Below the pieces are notes generated by a model. It worked only from the letters and a program-made list of their open reading frames with translations, made no database searches and was not told the origin of the DNA. DNA of 32,739 nt. It comes from Streptomyces swartbergensis. Its GTDB lineage: Bacteria > Actinomycetota > Actinomycetes > Streptomycetales > Streptomycetaceae. The stretch spans positions 1-32,739 of the forward strand of contig NZ_NGFN01000036.1 in assembly GCF_002148965.1 (NCBI RefSeq). The letters run 5' to 3'. Position 1 is the stretch's first letter. Every line of letters begins with the position of its first letter. Of the stretch, positions 8,854 to 16,805 are shown one piece after another. Both the position numbers and the translations under genes were made by a program.

Positions 8854-11088
8854 ATGCGCGACCCCATGGTGCTCAGGGCCCAGAGATTCGTGAACTCCGT
8901 CTGCGGCAGCCGTATCGGCACGACCGTGGAGGAAACCGGCGAGACCGACTGGGCGACCCTGTACGCCCTGACCCGTGCCCTCCAGTACGAGCTGGGCATC
9001 ACGGCACTGTCCGACAACTTCGGCCCCACCACACTCTCCACGCTGACCGCCAAGTACCCCGAGCTGAACGCGGACAGCGTCCCCTCCCCCGACTTCTGCC
9101 GCATCATCCAGTCCGGCCTGTACTGCAAGGGCTACGACGGCGGCGACCTGGACGGCACGTACGGCGAGCGGGTCCAGGCCGCCGTCACGAAGCTCAAGAC
9201 GGACATGGGCCTCGAACAGGCCTTCCCCGGCGCCGATCTGACACCGAAGGCGTTCAAGGCGCTGCTGACGATGGACGCGTACGTCCTCGCCCCCTCCGGC
9301 ACCCGGCAGGTCCGCGAGGTGCAGCGGTGGCTCAACGGGCGTTACCTGAACCGGCAGGACTTCTTCGTCCTCGCCTGCGACGGGCGCGTGTCCCGGGACC
9401 TGGCCCGGGCGCTGGTCTTCGCCGTGCAGTACGAACTCGGCATGGCCGACGGCACCGCCAACGGCAACTTCGGGCCCGGCACCCAGTCGGCCCTGAAGTC
9501 GCACCCCGTGCGGCAGGGCGACAAGGGCGTCCACGTCCAGCTGTTCTCCGCCGGGATGGTCGTGAACCGGCGGCCCGTCGCCCTCACCGACACCTTCGAC
9601 TCCTACCTCGCCGCGGCGGTCCGGGCCTTCCAGACCTTCGTCGCTCTCCCGGCCACGGGCGAGGGCGACTTCCCCACCTTCGCCTCGCTCCTGGCGTCCT
9701 ACGGGGACCAGTCGCGCCAGGGCAAGGCCTGCGACACCGTCTCCAAGGTCACCCCGGCACGCGCGGCCGCCCTCAAGGCCGCCGGGATCACGTACGTCGG
9801 CCGCTATCTCACCAACCCGAGCGCCACGTCCCTGCCGGAGAAGGCCATCCAGCCGGGCGAGTTGCAGGTCTTCGCCCAGCAGGGCCTGCGCTGCTTCCCG
9901 ATCTACCAGACCGTCAACAACGACGCCTCGGACTTCGACTACGTCGCCGGGCGCACGGCCGGGTACGCGGCGGTCAACGCCGCCCTCGACCACGGCTTCA
10001 AGAGGGGCACCCGGATCTTCTTCGCCGTCGACTTCGACGCGATCGACGCCGAGATCACCGCGAACGTCCTGCCCCACTTCAAGGGCGTCAAGGAGGCGAT
10101 GGCGGACTCCGGCCACCCGTACGAGATCGGGGTCTACGGCTCCCGCAACGTCTGCGCGCAGGTCGGCGCCGCCGGCTGGTCGACGGCGAGCTTCGTGGCC
10201 GACATGTCCCCGGGCTTCGACGGCAACGCCGGGCGCCCGCTGCCGAAGGACTGGGCCTACGACCAGTTCGTCATCCGCACCCTCGGCTCGGGCGACGGGC
10301 AGCTGGAGGTCGACGTCGACATCGCCTCGGGCCGTGACACCGGGCAGGGCTCGTTCAACCGGCCGCGGCCCGCCGTCCCGGACGTCGCCCTCGACGAACG
10401 CCAGGTGCCGGCGCTGCGGGCCGACCTCGCGCGCTACATGCGGTCGATCGGACGCCCGGACCTGGGCGGCGTCGGCAGTGACGCCGGGCTCTACGCCAAC
10501 GCCCAGGCGGTGGAGGCGATCCAGGACCAGGACGGGCTGATCACCGAGCTGTCGAACACGTACCAGATGCGCAAGGCGCTGATCCAGACGGCCGTCTACT
10601 GGGCCATGCGCGACTACAGCCTCGCCGACCAGGCCACCGACCAGCAGGTCGCCGACCACCACCTCACGGGCTCCGGCCCGGTCAGGGACTCGCACACCGG
10701 CATCGGGCAGATCAGCGCCTCCGACGCCATCCAGGCCTGGAACCACTGCATCGGCTGGGGCTTCATCACCGGCGACCGCCGCGACCCGGCCAAGGACGCC
10801 GATCTCTGGTCCGTGTGGCAGCGGCTGAGCAAGGACAACGCCTTCAGCGTGCGCACCGCGGCCCTGGTCCATCTGTGGGGCACACGGGGCAGGCCCGGCG
10901 GCCAACTGCCCCCCGGCGACCGCGTCACCACCCCGCGGTCCATGCGCCTGGACCTCGCCGAGTTCGAGATCACCGAGCTGCTGCGCCGCTACCGGGCCTG
11001 GGACCCCGACGTGGAGGCGCAGACGCACCAGAGCCTGGCCGTCTACCAGATCTTCGAGAAGTACAACAGCATCGCCCGCAACGCCTGA
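8854..11088 (+). CDS. peptidoglycan-binding-like repeats plus Rv2525c-like glycoside hydrolase domain
   Basis: 744 aa. Residues about 7-280 contain four stretches that read like peptidoglycan-binding (PG_binding_1-type) units, with phrases such as ALQYELGITALSDNFGPTT and VQYELGMADGTANGNFGPGT. Residues about 290-500 match the DUF1906/Rv2525c-like domain, a TIM-barrel glycosidase-like fold: ACDTVS ... ITYVGRYLTNP, FPIYQ, TRIFFAVDFDA, EIGVYGSRNVC, WAYDQF and DVDIASG. Residues about 535-744 are helical and unassigned; THTGIGQI-like text (DSHTGIGQISASDA, 612-625) recalls lysozyme-like transglycosylases but is not decisive. There is no signal peptide or membrane helix although wall binding is expected; the M. 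tuberculosis relative is Tat-exported. The start at 8854 has no Shine-Dalgarno sequence; an ATG at 8866 is an alternative. The next gene, 20 bp downstream, encodes a Tat-exported protein. Confidence 0.8.
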   Translation: MRDPMVLRAQRFVNSVCGSRIGTTVEETGETDWATLYALTRALQYELGITALSDNFGPTTLSTLTAKYPELNADSVPSPDFCRIIQSGLYCKGYDGGDLDGTYGERVQAAVTKLKTDMGLEQAFPGADLTPKAFKALLTMDAYVLAPSGTRQVREVQRWLNGRYLNRQDFFVLACDGRVSRDLARALVFAVQYELGMADGTANGNFGPGTQSALKSHPVRQGDKGVHVQLFSAGMVVNRRPVALTDTFDSYLAAAVRAFQTFVALPATGEGDFPTFASLLASYGDQSRQGKACDTVSKVTPARAAALKAAGITYVGRYLTNPSATSLPEKAIQPGELQVFAQQGLRCFPIYQTVNNDASDFDYVAGRTAGYAAVNAALDHGFKRGTRIFFAVDFDAIDAEITANVLPHFKGVKEAMADSGHPYEIGVYGSRNVCAQVGAAGWSTASFVADMSPGFDGNAGRPLPKDWAYDQFVIRTLGSGDGQLEVDVDIASGRDTGQGSFNRPRPAVPDVALDERQVPALRADLARYMRSIGRPDLGGVGSDAGLYANAQAVEAIQDQDGLITELSNTYQMRKALIQTAVYWAMRDYSLADQATDQQVADHHLTGSGPVRDSHTGIGQISASDAIQAWNHCIGWGFITGDRRDPAKDADLWSVWQRLSKDNAFSVRTAALVHLWGTRGRPGGQLPPGDRVTTPRSMRLDLAEFEITELLRRYRAWDPDVEAQTHQSLAVYQIFEKYNSIARNA

Positions 11089-11108
11089 ATCGCCGGAATG
11101 AGAGCCCG

Positions 11109-11924
11109 TTGAACCTCAACCTCCCCAGGATCCCCCGCAGAGGGCCGCGCCCGGGCGCCGCGCACCGCCGTGGTCTGTCCCGCCGCGCCCTGCTCGGCCG
11201 TGTCGCCGCCGTCGGCGGTGCCGTGGGTGTCGCCGCCCTGCCCGTCTCGCACTTCCTGTCCCAGGCGTACGCCGACGCGCGCAACCCCATACCGGGCCGT
11301 GTACGGGACGCCCTGCGCAGCGCGCAGGACCGGACCCGGCGCGTGCTGGCCGGTTCGCGCTCCCACAACGGCTGGGAGATGGAGAACGTCGCGGACGACG
11401 GCGGCACCGTCTACACCCGTCCCGTGCCCGGCACCCCGCTCACGGGCATCGCGGTCCGCATGGGCGACGTGGAGACGGTCCTCGTCCACCTGGTGCGCCG
11501 GTTCCACTACGAGGTCGACAGGCTGCGCCGGGGCGACGTCGTCGGCTGGCACGACCCGTCCGGTGTCGGCAAGGGCCGCCCGGAGTCCAACCTGGCGTCC
11601 GGCACGGCGGTGCGGATCCGGCCGGGCTTCTACCCGCGCGGCGCCCGGGGCGGCTTCTTCCCGCAGCAGGAGGTCGTGATCCGCGACATCCTCGCCGAGC
11701 TCGATGGCGTCGTCCGCTGGGGCGGCGACGACCCCACGCCCGACGAGTCGCTGTTCTCCATCGACGTACGGCCCGGCGACCAGCGGCTGGCCGAGGTCGC
11801 GGCGCGGATCCGCGGCTGGCAGCTGGAGCCGGGAGCCGGTGCGGGCGCCCCCGTGAACGTACTGGCGGGCAGCCGGCGCAAGGCGGCCCGGGCGCTGGAG
11901 CGCCGTCAGCGCACCGCCGCGTGA
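11109..11924 (+). CDS. Tat-exported protein resembling an inactive M15 (VanY-type) peptidase
   Basis: 271 aa. The N-terminus has a twin-arginine signal (S24-R25-R26-A-L-L), a hydrophobic core and a likely cleavage site after A-Y-A55. The mature part has the outline of the M15_4 D,D-peptidase family: SNLASGTAVR (160-169) sits where SxHxxGxAxD is expected, followed by WGGDD (204-208) and DESLF (212-216) where DxxHF is expected. His162, Asp169 and His215 of the zinc site are Leu, Arg and Leu here, so if the homology is right the enzyme cannot bind catalytic zinc. Loss of all three ligands suggests a binding or scaffold role. The TTG at 11109 is chosen because it is the only start before the Tat motif with a purine-rich site (GGAATGAGAG). 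It is likely co-transcribed with the preceding gene and closed by a terminator. Confidence 0.75.
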   Translation: MNLNLPRIPRRGPRPGAAHRRGLSRRALLGRVAAVGGAVGVAALPVSHFLSQAYADARNPIPGRVRDALRSAQDRTRRVLAGSRSHNGWEMENVADDGGTVYTRPVPGTPLTGIAVRMGDVETVLVHLVRRFHYEVDRLRRGDVVGWHDPSGVGKGRPESNLASGTAVRIRPGFYPRGARGGFFPQQEVVIRDILAELDGVVRWGGDDPTPDESLFSIDVRPGDQRLAEVAARIRGWQLEPGAGAGAPVNVLAGSRRKAARALERRQRTAA

Positions 11925-11931
11925 CGAGCGA

Positions 11932-11968
11932 AAGGGGGGCTCACCGCCATCGGCGGTGAGCCCCCCTT
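11932..11968. terminator. bidirectional terminator
   Basis: A perfect 17-bp stem (11932-11948 with 11952-11968) and a 3-nt loop ATC, lying between convergent genes. It can end the cell-wall pair from the left and the D,D-transpeptidase from the right. Confidence 0.92.
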
Positions 11969-11990
11969 CGTGGTGCCCGTCCAGCTTCCG

Positions 11991-12890
11991 CTACTTCGCG
12001 AAGCCGTAGTTCATCAGCTTCGTCGCGTCCGACTTCCGCGCGGTCGCGTCGGTCGAGGCGAGGACCGTGCCGATGACCGTCTTGCCGTTCCGGGTGGCGG
12101 CGAAGACCAGGCAGTACTTGGCCTCCGGGCCGGAACCGGTCTTAACGCCGATCGCGCCGGAGTAGCTCGACAGCAGCGGGTTGGTGTTCTCCCACGGCGC
12201 CATCGTCCGCGTGCCGCCGGACTTCGTGGTCGTCTTGGCCGTGTACTTCTTCGTCTTGACGACCGTGCGGAACGTGGAGTTCTTCATGGCGCTGCTGGCG
12301 ATCTTCGTCAGGTCGCGCGGCGTGGAGTAGTTGGCGCCCTTGCCGATGCCGTCGAACGAGTCGAAGTGGGTGTTCTTCAGACCCAGGTCCTTGGCGGTGG
12401 TGTTCATCTTGCCGATGAACGACTTCACGCGCGCCGCCCGCGTCGAGCCCGAGCCGAACTTGTCGGCGAGCGCGTACGCCGCGTCGCAGCCGGACGGCAG
12501 CATCAGCCCGTACAGCAGCTGGCGGACGGTGACCTTGTCGCCGACGATCAGCTTGGCGTTCGACGCCCAGTTGTTGTCGACGATGTAGTCGCTGTACGCC
12601 TTCTGGATCGTGACCTTGCTGTCCAGGTTGAGCTTCGGCTGCTTCAGCACCACCAGGGCCGTCATGATCTTGGTGGTCGAGCCGGTGGAGCGGCGGGTGT
12701 CGGCCGCCTTGGTGTAGAGCGACTTGCCGGTCGCGTTGTTCATCACGTAGCCGCCCTTGGCGGCGATCGAGGGCGCCGTGGCGGCCTGCGCCGGCGCGGC
12801 GGTGAGGGCTCCGGTCGCGAGCATGGCGCCGGTGGTCACGGCGGCGGCCACGGCTCTGCGGAGACGGGTGCCCTGAATGGCGGTTATCAA
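11991..12890 (-). CDS. S11-family D,D-transpeptidase/carboxypeptidase, K15 type
   Basis: 299 aa penicillin-binding protein acting on stem peptides of peptidoglycan outside the membrane. Its active-site motifs are S71-T-T-K74, S133-G-C135 and K250-T-G252. SGC in place of the usual SxN is the hallmark of the Streptomyces K15 D,D-transpeptidase (motifs at 35, 96 and 213 of the mature enzyme), and the spacing here is essentially the same, so this is probably its counterpart and more a transpeptidase than a carboxypeptidase. The TTG at 12890 gives a clean signal peptide (MITAIQGTRLRRAVAAAVTT ... APAQA); the longer frame to 12962 would put 24 residues before it. The upstream ribosome site is weak, so the start is moderately sure. 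Divergent from the GntR gene. Confidence 0.9.
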   Translation of the reverse strand: MITAIQGTRLRRAVAAAVTTGAMLATGALTAAPAQAATAPSIAAKGGYVMNNATGKSLYTKAADTRRSTGSTTKIMTALVVLKQPKLNLDSKVTIQKAYSDYIVDNNWASNAKLIVGDKVTVRQLLYGLMLPSGCDAAYALADKFGSGSTRAARVKSFIGKMNTTAKDLGLKNTHFDSFDGIGKGANYSTPRDLTKIASSAMKNSTFRTVVKTKKYTAKTTTKSGGTRTMAPWENTNPLLSSYSGAIGVKTGSGPEAKYCLVFAATRNGKTVIGTVLASTDATARKSDATKLMNYGFAK

Positions 12891-13054
12891 GTGAAGTACC
12901 CCGATTGCGTCGTATGCCCCAACGGTGCGGCCGAGTTGAGGACGAGGGGAAGGGGGCCGCACGTGTCTGACTCGTAACTAGCACACGTGGTTGTGTCGTT
13001 GCCGAGCGGGACCCCCACTTTGCCACGGATGTGTGACATTCGAGTCCGCATACT

Positions 13055-13076
13055 GGACGAATGCATCCATGCGTCC
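13055..13076. promoter_or_regulatory. candidate GntR operator
   Basis: GGACGAATG and CATGCGTCC form 9-bp inverted arms with one mismatch around CATC. The repeat overlaps the expected -35 position of the GntR gene promoter, which suits autoregulation. Confidence 0.5.
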
Positions 13077-13086
13077 CTGTTGTATC

Positions 13087-13092
13087 TATGCT
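13087..13092 (+). promoter_or_regulatory. -10 box for a leaderless GntR transcript
   Basis: TATGCT ends 6 nt before the ATG at 13099. No Shine-Dalgarno sequence is present between them, so the mRNA probably begins at the start codon. Confidence 0.4.
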
Positions 13093-13098
13093 GTCGGC

Positions 13099-13749
13099 AT
13101 GACCCTGGCCGTGAAGCAACCTCCCGCCGCCGACCGCGTCTACACCCACGTCAAGCAGGGCGTGCTGGAGCGCCGTTACGAGGGCGGGACCCTCCTCACC
13201 GAGGGCGAGCTCGCGGAGGCCGTAGGGGTCTCGCGCACGCCGGTGCGCGAGGCGCTGCTCCGGCTGGAGGCCGAAGGGCTGATCCGGCTCTACCCGAAGA
13301 AGGGCGCCCTCGTCCTGCCGGTCTCCGCGCAGGAGATCGCCGACGTCGTCGAGACCCGGCTGCTCGTCGAGGAGCACGCGGCGCGCAAGGCCGTGCCCGC
13401 GCCCGCCGGGCTCATCGAGCGCCTGGAGGAGCTGCTGGCCCGGCAGAAGAAGCAGGCCGCCGCCGGAGACCTCGCGGGGGCCGCCGTCACCGACCGCTGC
13501 TTCCACGCCGAGATCGTCCGCAGCGGCGGCAACGAGATCCTCTCCCGGCTCTACGACCAGCTGCGCGACCGCCAGCTGCGGATGGGCGTCGCCGTCATGC
13601 ACTCCCACCCCGACCGGATCGCCAAGACCCTCGCCGAGCACGAGGAGATCCTCGACGCGCTGCGCGCCGGGGACGCCGAGGCGGCTGTCGGGGTCGTCCA
13701 CCGGCACGTCGGCTGGTTCTCGCACCTGGCCCGGGGGGAGGTCCGATGA
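13099..13749 (+). CDS. GntR-family transcriptional regulator (FCD subfamily)
   Basis: 216 aa. An N-terminal winged helix-turn-helix (about 10-75) contains the GntR signature LTEGELAEAVGVSRTPVREALLRLEAEGLI. The C-terminal part (about 80-205) is an all-helical FCD effector domain, with ETRLLVEEHAAR, DRCFHAEIV and HEEILDALRAGD carrying the Asp/His positions that usually hold metal or a carboxylate effector. Its stop overlaps the ATG of the MFS gene (ATGA), so the two are translationally coupled and the effector is probably the transported compound. The ligand cannot be predicted. The start was chosen for the fit of the HTH to the N-terminus. Confidence 0.9.
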   Translation: MTLAVKQPPAADRVYTHVKQGVLERRYEGGTLLTEGELAEAVGVSRTPVREALLRLEAEGLIRLYPKKGALVLPVSAQEIADVVETRLLVEEHAARKAVPAPAGLIERLEELLARQKKQAAAGDLAGAAVTDRCFHAEIVRSGGNEILSRLYDQLRDRQLRMGVAVMHSHPDRIAKTLAEHEEILDALRAGDAEAAVGVVHRHVGWFSHLARGEVR

Positions 13750-15041
13750 GCGCCACCGCGCTGCCGGGCGATCCCCCGGGCGGCCGGCGTGCGCTGGCCG
13801 TCTGGGGCATCGGCGTATCGGTCTACTTCGTCGCGGTCATCTTCCGCACGTCCCTGGGCGTCGCCGGTCTCGACGCAGCCGACCGCTTCCACGTCAACGC
13901 CTCCGCGCTCTCCACCTTCTCCATCCTCCAGCTGCTGGTCTACGCGGGCATGCAGATACCCGTCGGCCTGCTCGTCGACCGGCTCGGCACCAAGAAGGTG
14001 CTGGCGCTCGGCGCGGTGCTGTTCACGGCCGGGCAGCTCGGCTTCGCGTTCTCCCCGTCGTACGGCACGGCGCTCGCCTCCCGGGCGCTGCTCGGCTGCG
14101 GTGACGCGCTGACGTTCATCAGCGTGCTGCGCCTGGGCAGCCGGTGGTTCCCGGCCCGGCGCGGGCCGCTCGTCGCCCAGTTCGCGGGGCTGGTGGGCAT
14201 GGCGGGCAACCTCGTCTCCACGCTCGTCCTGGCCCGGCTGCTGCACGGCGTCGGCTGGACGGCGGCCTTCGCGGGCAGCGCGGCCGCCGGGGCCGTGGTC
14301 TTCGTCCTGGTGCTGCTGTTCCTGAAGGACCACCCGGAGGGCCACGAGCCCGAGCCGCTCCCGCACCAGGGCGCGGCCTACGTACGGCGGCAGATCGCCG
14401 CCGCCTGGCGGGAGCCGGGGACGCGACTCGGTCTGTGGGTGCACTTCACGACCCAGTTCCCGGCGATGGTGTTCCTGCTGCTGTGGGGCCTGCCGTTCCT
14501 CGTCGAGGCGCAGGGACTGTCCCGGGCCACGGCCGGCGAGCTCCTCACGCTGGTCGTGCTGTCGAACATGGTCGTCGGCTTGGTCTACGGGCAGATCGTC
14601 GCCCGGCACCACGGGGCGCGGCTGCCGCTCGCACTCGGCACGGTCGGGACGACGGCGGCCCTGTGGGCGGCGACGCTGGCCTACCCCGGCCCGCACGCCC
14701 CGATGTGGCTGCTGATCGTGCTGTGCACGGTCCTCGGGGCATGCGGGCCCGCCTCGATGCTCGGCTTCGACTTCGCCCGCCCGGCGAACCCGCCCGAGCG
14801 GCAGGGCACGGCCTCCGGCATCACCAACATGGGCGGCTTCGTGGCCTCCATGACCACGCTGTTCGCGGTCGGCGTGCTGCTCGACGCCACCGGCGACGAC
14901 TACACCGTGGCCTTCTCGGTCGTGTTCGTCCTCCAGGCGTTCGGGGTCGCGCAGATCCTGCGGCTGCGCAAGCAGGCGGCCCGGCGCGAGCGTGAGCGGC
15001 TGGTGGCGAGCCGGGTGGAGACGGTGCACGTACCGGCGTAG
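13746..15041 (+). CDS. MFS transporter, partner of the GntR regulator
   Basis: 431 aa with about 12 predicted transmembrane segments, the standard MFS count. The loop after helix 2 reads GLLVDRLGTKKVLALG, a form of the MFS motif A. Helix-rich segments continue to residue about 405, and the basic C-terminal tail is RLRKQAARRERERL. It overlaps the GntR gene by 4 bp. The substrate is unknown; relatives of this type are often annotated as nitrate/sugar-phosphate-like or generic permeases. The gene ends 4 bp from the convergent methyltransferase stop, with no hairpin between. Confidence 0.88.
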   Translation: MSATALPGDPPGGRRALAVWGIGVSVYFVAVIFRTSLGVAGLDAADRFHVNASALSTFSILQLLVYAGMQIPVGLLVDRLGTKKVLALGAVLFTAGQLGFAFSPSYGTALASRALLGCGDALTFISVLRLGSRWFPARRGPLVAQFAGLVGMAGNLVSTLVLARLLHGVGWTAAFAGSAAAGAVVFVLVLLFLKDHPEGHEPEPLPHQGAAYVRRQIAAAWREPGTRLGLWVHFTTQFPAMVFLLLWGLPFLVEAQGLSRATAGELLTLVVLSNMVVGLVYGQIVARHHGARLPLALGTVGTTAALWAATLAYPGPHAPMWLLIVLCTVLGACGPASMLGFDFARPANPPERQGTASGITNMGGFVASMTTLFAVGVLLDATGDDYTVAFSVVFVLQAFGVAQILRLRKQAARRERERLVASRVETVHVPA

Positions 15042-15045
15042 ATGG

Positions 15046-15789
15046 CTACCGGGCCGCCACTGGTACGAGGGTGAGGTACGCGAGCCCGAGAATGCCGCGG
15101 TAGGTGAGCCAGGCGGCTCGGTGCCGGTCGGCGCGCTGCCGGGTCTCCTCGGCCAGGGGGTGGTCGGGGTGCCGGGCGAGCCACACCTCGGTGTCCGCCA
15201 GGTACCCGGACTCGAACTCCTCCCATTCGTCGAGGCTCGCGGTTTCCGTCCACTCCGGCCGGAACCCGGCCTCGACGGTCAGGTCGACGAGGGTCGCGAG
15301 GCCGGGGTGGTCGGTGACGGCGGCGTCCGGCCACATGCGGGACAGTTCGGCGGGAGTCGGGGTGCGCTGCCAGAACCCTTCGCCGAGCAGGACGCGACCG
15401 TGGTCGGAGACGAGGCGGCGCAGTTCGGCGAGGGCTTGGGGGAGTTGGTCGCCGAGGGCCTGGCTCGCGCCGACGCACAGGACGAGGTCGGCGGGGCCGT
15501 GGGGGGTTCCGGTGGCGGACTCCTCCAGGAAACGGACTCGGTCCGCGAGGCCTCGTGCCTCGGCGGCTTGTCGGCCGCGGGCCAGGTCCTCGGCGTTGAG
15601 GTCGATGCCGGTGCCGGTTGCCTTCGGGGTGGCGGTGAGGATGCGGAGCATGAGCTCGCCCCAGCCGCAGCCGATGTCGAGGACGGTTGTGGGGGTGTTG
15701 CCGGCCAGGCGCGTCACGAGCTGGTCGGCCCGTGCTTCGGACAGGGGGCCGTGGAAGCTGAGGCGGGTGTGGCGGGGCGGGGTTGTCAT
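15046..15789 (-). CDS. SAM-dependent methyltransferase (class I)
   Basis: 247 aa. A Rossmann-fold methyltransferase: motif I VLDIGCGWGELMLRIL at about 35-50, the acidic motif II end GIDLNAEDL, and ADLVLCVGASQALGD for motif IV. The C-terminal region EFESGYLADTEVWLARHPDH and the long terminal helix resemble small-molecule methyltransferases of unknown substrate in Streptomyces. The ATG at 15789 has no ribosome site; TACCGT lies 8 nt before it. A frame extends upstream to 15906 without a better start. It follows the maleylpyruvate-isomerase-family gene on the same strand but with a 190-bp gap containing a hairpin repeat. Confidence 0.85.
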   Translation of the reverse strand: MTTPPRHTRLSFHGPLSEARADQLVTRLAGNTPTTVLDIGCGWGELMLRILTATPKATGTGIDLNAEDLARGRQAAEARGLADRVRFLEESATGTPHGPADLVLCVGASQALGDQLPQALAELRRLVSDHGRVLLGEGFWQRTPTPAELSRMWPDAAVTDHPGLATLVDLTVEAGFRPEWTETASLDEWEEFESGYLADTEVWLARHPDHPLAEETRQRADRHRAAWLTYRGILGLAYLTLVPVAAR

Positions 15790-15797
15790 GTCCAGGG

Positions 15798-15803
15798 ACG
15801 GTA
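15798..15803 (-). promoter_or_regulatory. -10 box for a leaderless methyltransferase transcript
   Basis: On the minus strand TACCGT ends 8 nt before the ATG at 15789. No Shine-Dalgarno sequence is present. Confidence 0.35.
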
Positions 15804-15913
15804 TGTGGGGTGGGACGTTTTCGGCATGCGGTTTTGCGGCCCTGTCCGTCGGTGCTGAGGCCGGGTGGGTACGCAGCTCGGCGCGGCGAGGTGCCGCTGC
15901 GCCCACCCGTGCC

Positions 15914-15951
15914 GCCTGGGGGTCCCCCTGCTCGAAGAGCTTGGGGGAGGC
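15914..15951. repeat. interspersed Streptomyces-type hairpin repeat
   Basis: An imperfect hairpin: CCCCCTGCTC, a GAA turn, then GAGCTTGGGGG, flanked by GCCTGGGGGT and AGGC. From memory, closely similar hairpins built from GGGGGTCCCCC and AGCTTGGGGGAGG are scattered through many Streptomyces genomes. Here it lies about 30 bp after the stop of the maleylpyruvate-isomerase-family gene and may serve as its terminator. Confidence 0.6.
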
Positions 15952-15980
15952 ACGACTGCCCGCAGCTCAGCGGATCGGCT

Positions 15981-16805
15981 CTACTTCGTCACCGTGAAGT
16001 TCCTCAGGATCGCCGCCGTCAGGTCCGGGTCGCCCTCCGTCTTCAACCTGTCCGTCACCGACTCCGGCGTCACGCGGCCGCAGGCCAGGCGTACGTACGT
16101 CTCCCAGTCGAGGGTGAGCGTGGCGGCGGGACCGAGGGCGGGGGCCGTTTCCAGCGTGCCGCGGCCCTGGATGTCGACGCGGATCGTGCGCAGGAACTCG
16201 ATGGGACCGTGGACGTCGAAGACGACGGCCGAGCTGCGCGGTGCCTGCGCGTCCTCGGCGACCACGCGCGGGAGTTCGCCGAGCAGCACGTCACGGGCGA
16301 CGTGCGCGCCCGGGGAGTCGAGGTTGCCCGGCCGGCCGAGGGCCGTGCGCAGGTCCTGCTCGTGCACCCACACGTCGAAGGCGTGCCGGCGCATGGACTC
16401 CTCGAGGGTCAGTTCCGTGCCGAGCGGGCCGCGCACCTTCGTGCCCGGGTCACGCGAGTCGTTGCGCAGCTGGCGGTTGCGGCGGATGATCACGTACTCC
16501 AGCTCGGAGGTCATCTCCGGTGCCGTGTGGTGACGGCGGACGTCGACCTGCATCTCCATGTAGCGCTGGTGGTCGTTCGTCACGTGGAAGAGGTCGCGCG
16601 GCAGCGAGTGGATGGGGCGCGGGTCGCCCAGCATCTCGCAGTCCAGGCCGATGACATGGGAGACCACGTCCCGCACCGACCACCCGGGGCACGGCGTCCG
16701 CCGGTTCCACTCGGCCTCCGCGAGCGGCTGGAGCAGCTCGGATATCGCTTCGATGGAGTGGGTCCAGGCGTCGGCGTAGGGCTGGAGGGTGGGATGCAGA
16801 CTCAC
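15981..16805 (-). CDS. maleylpyruvate isomerase family mycothiol-dependent enzyme
   Basis: 274 aa. The N-terminal four-helix DinB/MDMPI domain is recognisable: PCPGWSVRDVVSHVIGLDCEML, and RRHAFDVWVHEQDLRTALGRPGNLDS with the HExxD-like metal-site pattern of mycothiol-dependent enzymes. The C-terminal part (FDVHGPIEFLRTIRVDIQGR ... LTLDWETYVRLACGRVTPE) matches the MDMPI C-terminal SCP2-like domain. Such proteins use mycothiol as thiol cofactor; the specific substrate is unknown. The GTG at 16805 follows GAGGGG at 9 nt and begins VSLHPTLQPYADAW. The open frame to 17054 has no better start. Divergent from the nitrilase-family gene. Confidence 0.85.
   Translation of the reverse strand: MSLHPTLQPYADAWTHSIEAISELLQPLAEAEWNRRTPCPGWSVRDVVSHVIGLDCEMLGDPRPIHSLPRDLFHVTNDHQRYMEMQVDVRRHHTAPEMTSELEYVIIRRNRQLRNDSRDPGTKVRGPLGTELTLEESMRRHAFDVWVHEQDLRTALGRPGNLDSPGAHVARDVLLGELPRVVAEDAQAPRSSAVVFDVHGPIEFLRTIRVDIQGRGTLETAPALGPAATLTLDWETYVRLACGRVTPESVTDRLKTEGDPDLTAAILRNFTVTK

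Noticed and set aside
12492..12500. SGC instead of SxN in the transpeptidase as a damaging mutation
   Set aside because: The Streptomyces K15 enzyme has the same Cys and is active, so it is a subfamily feature.
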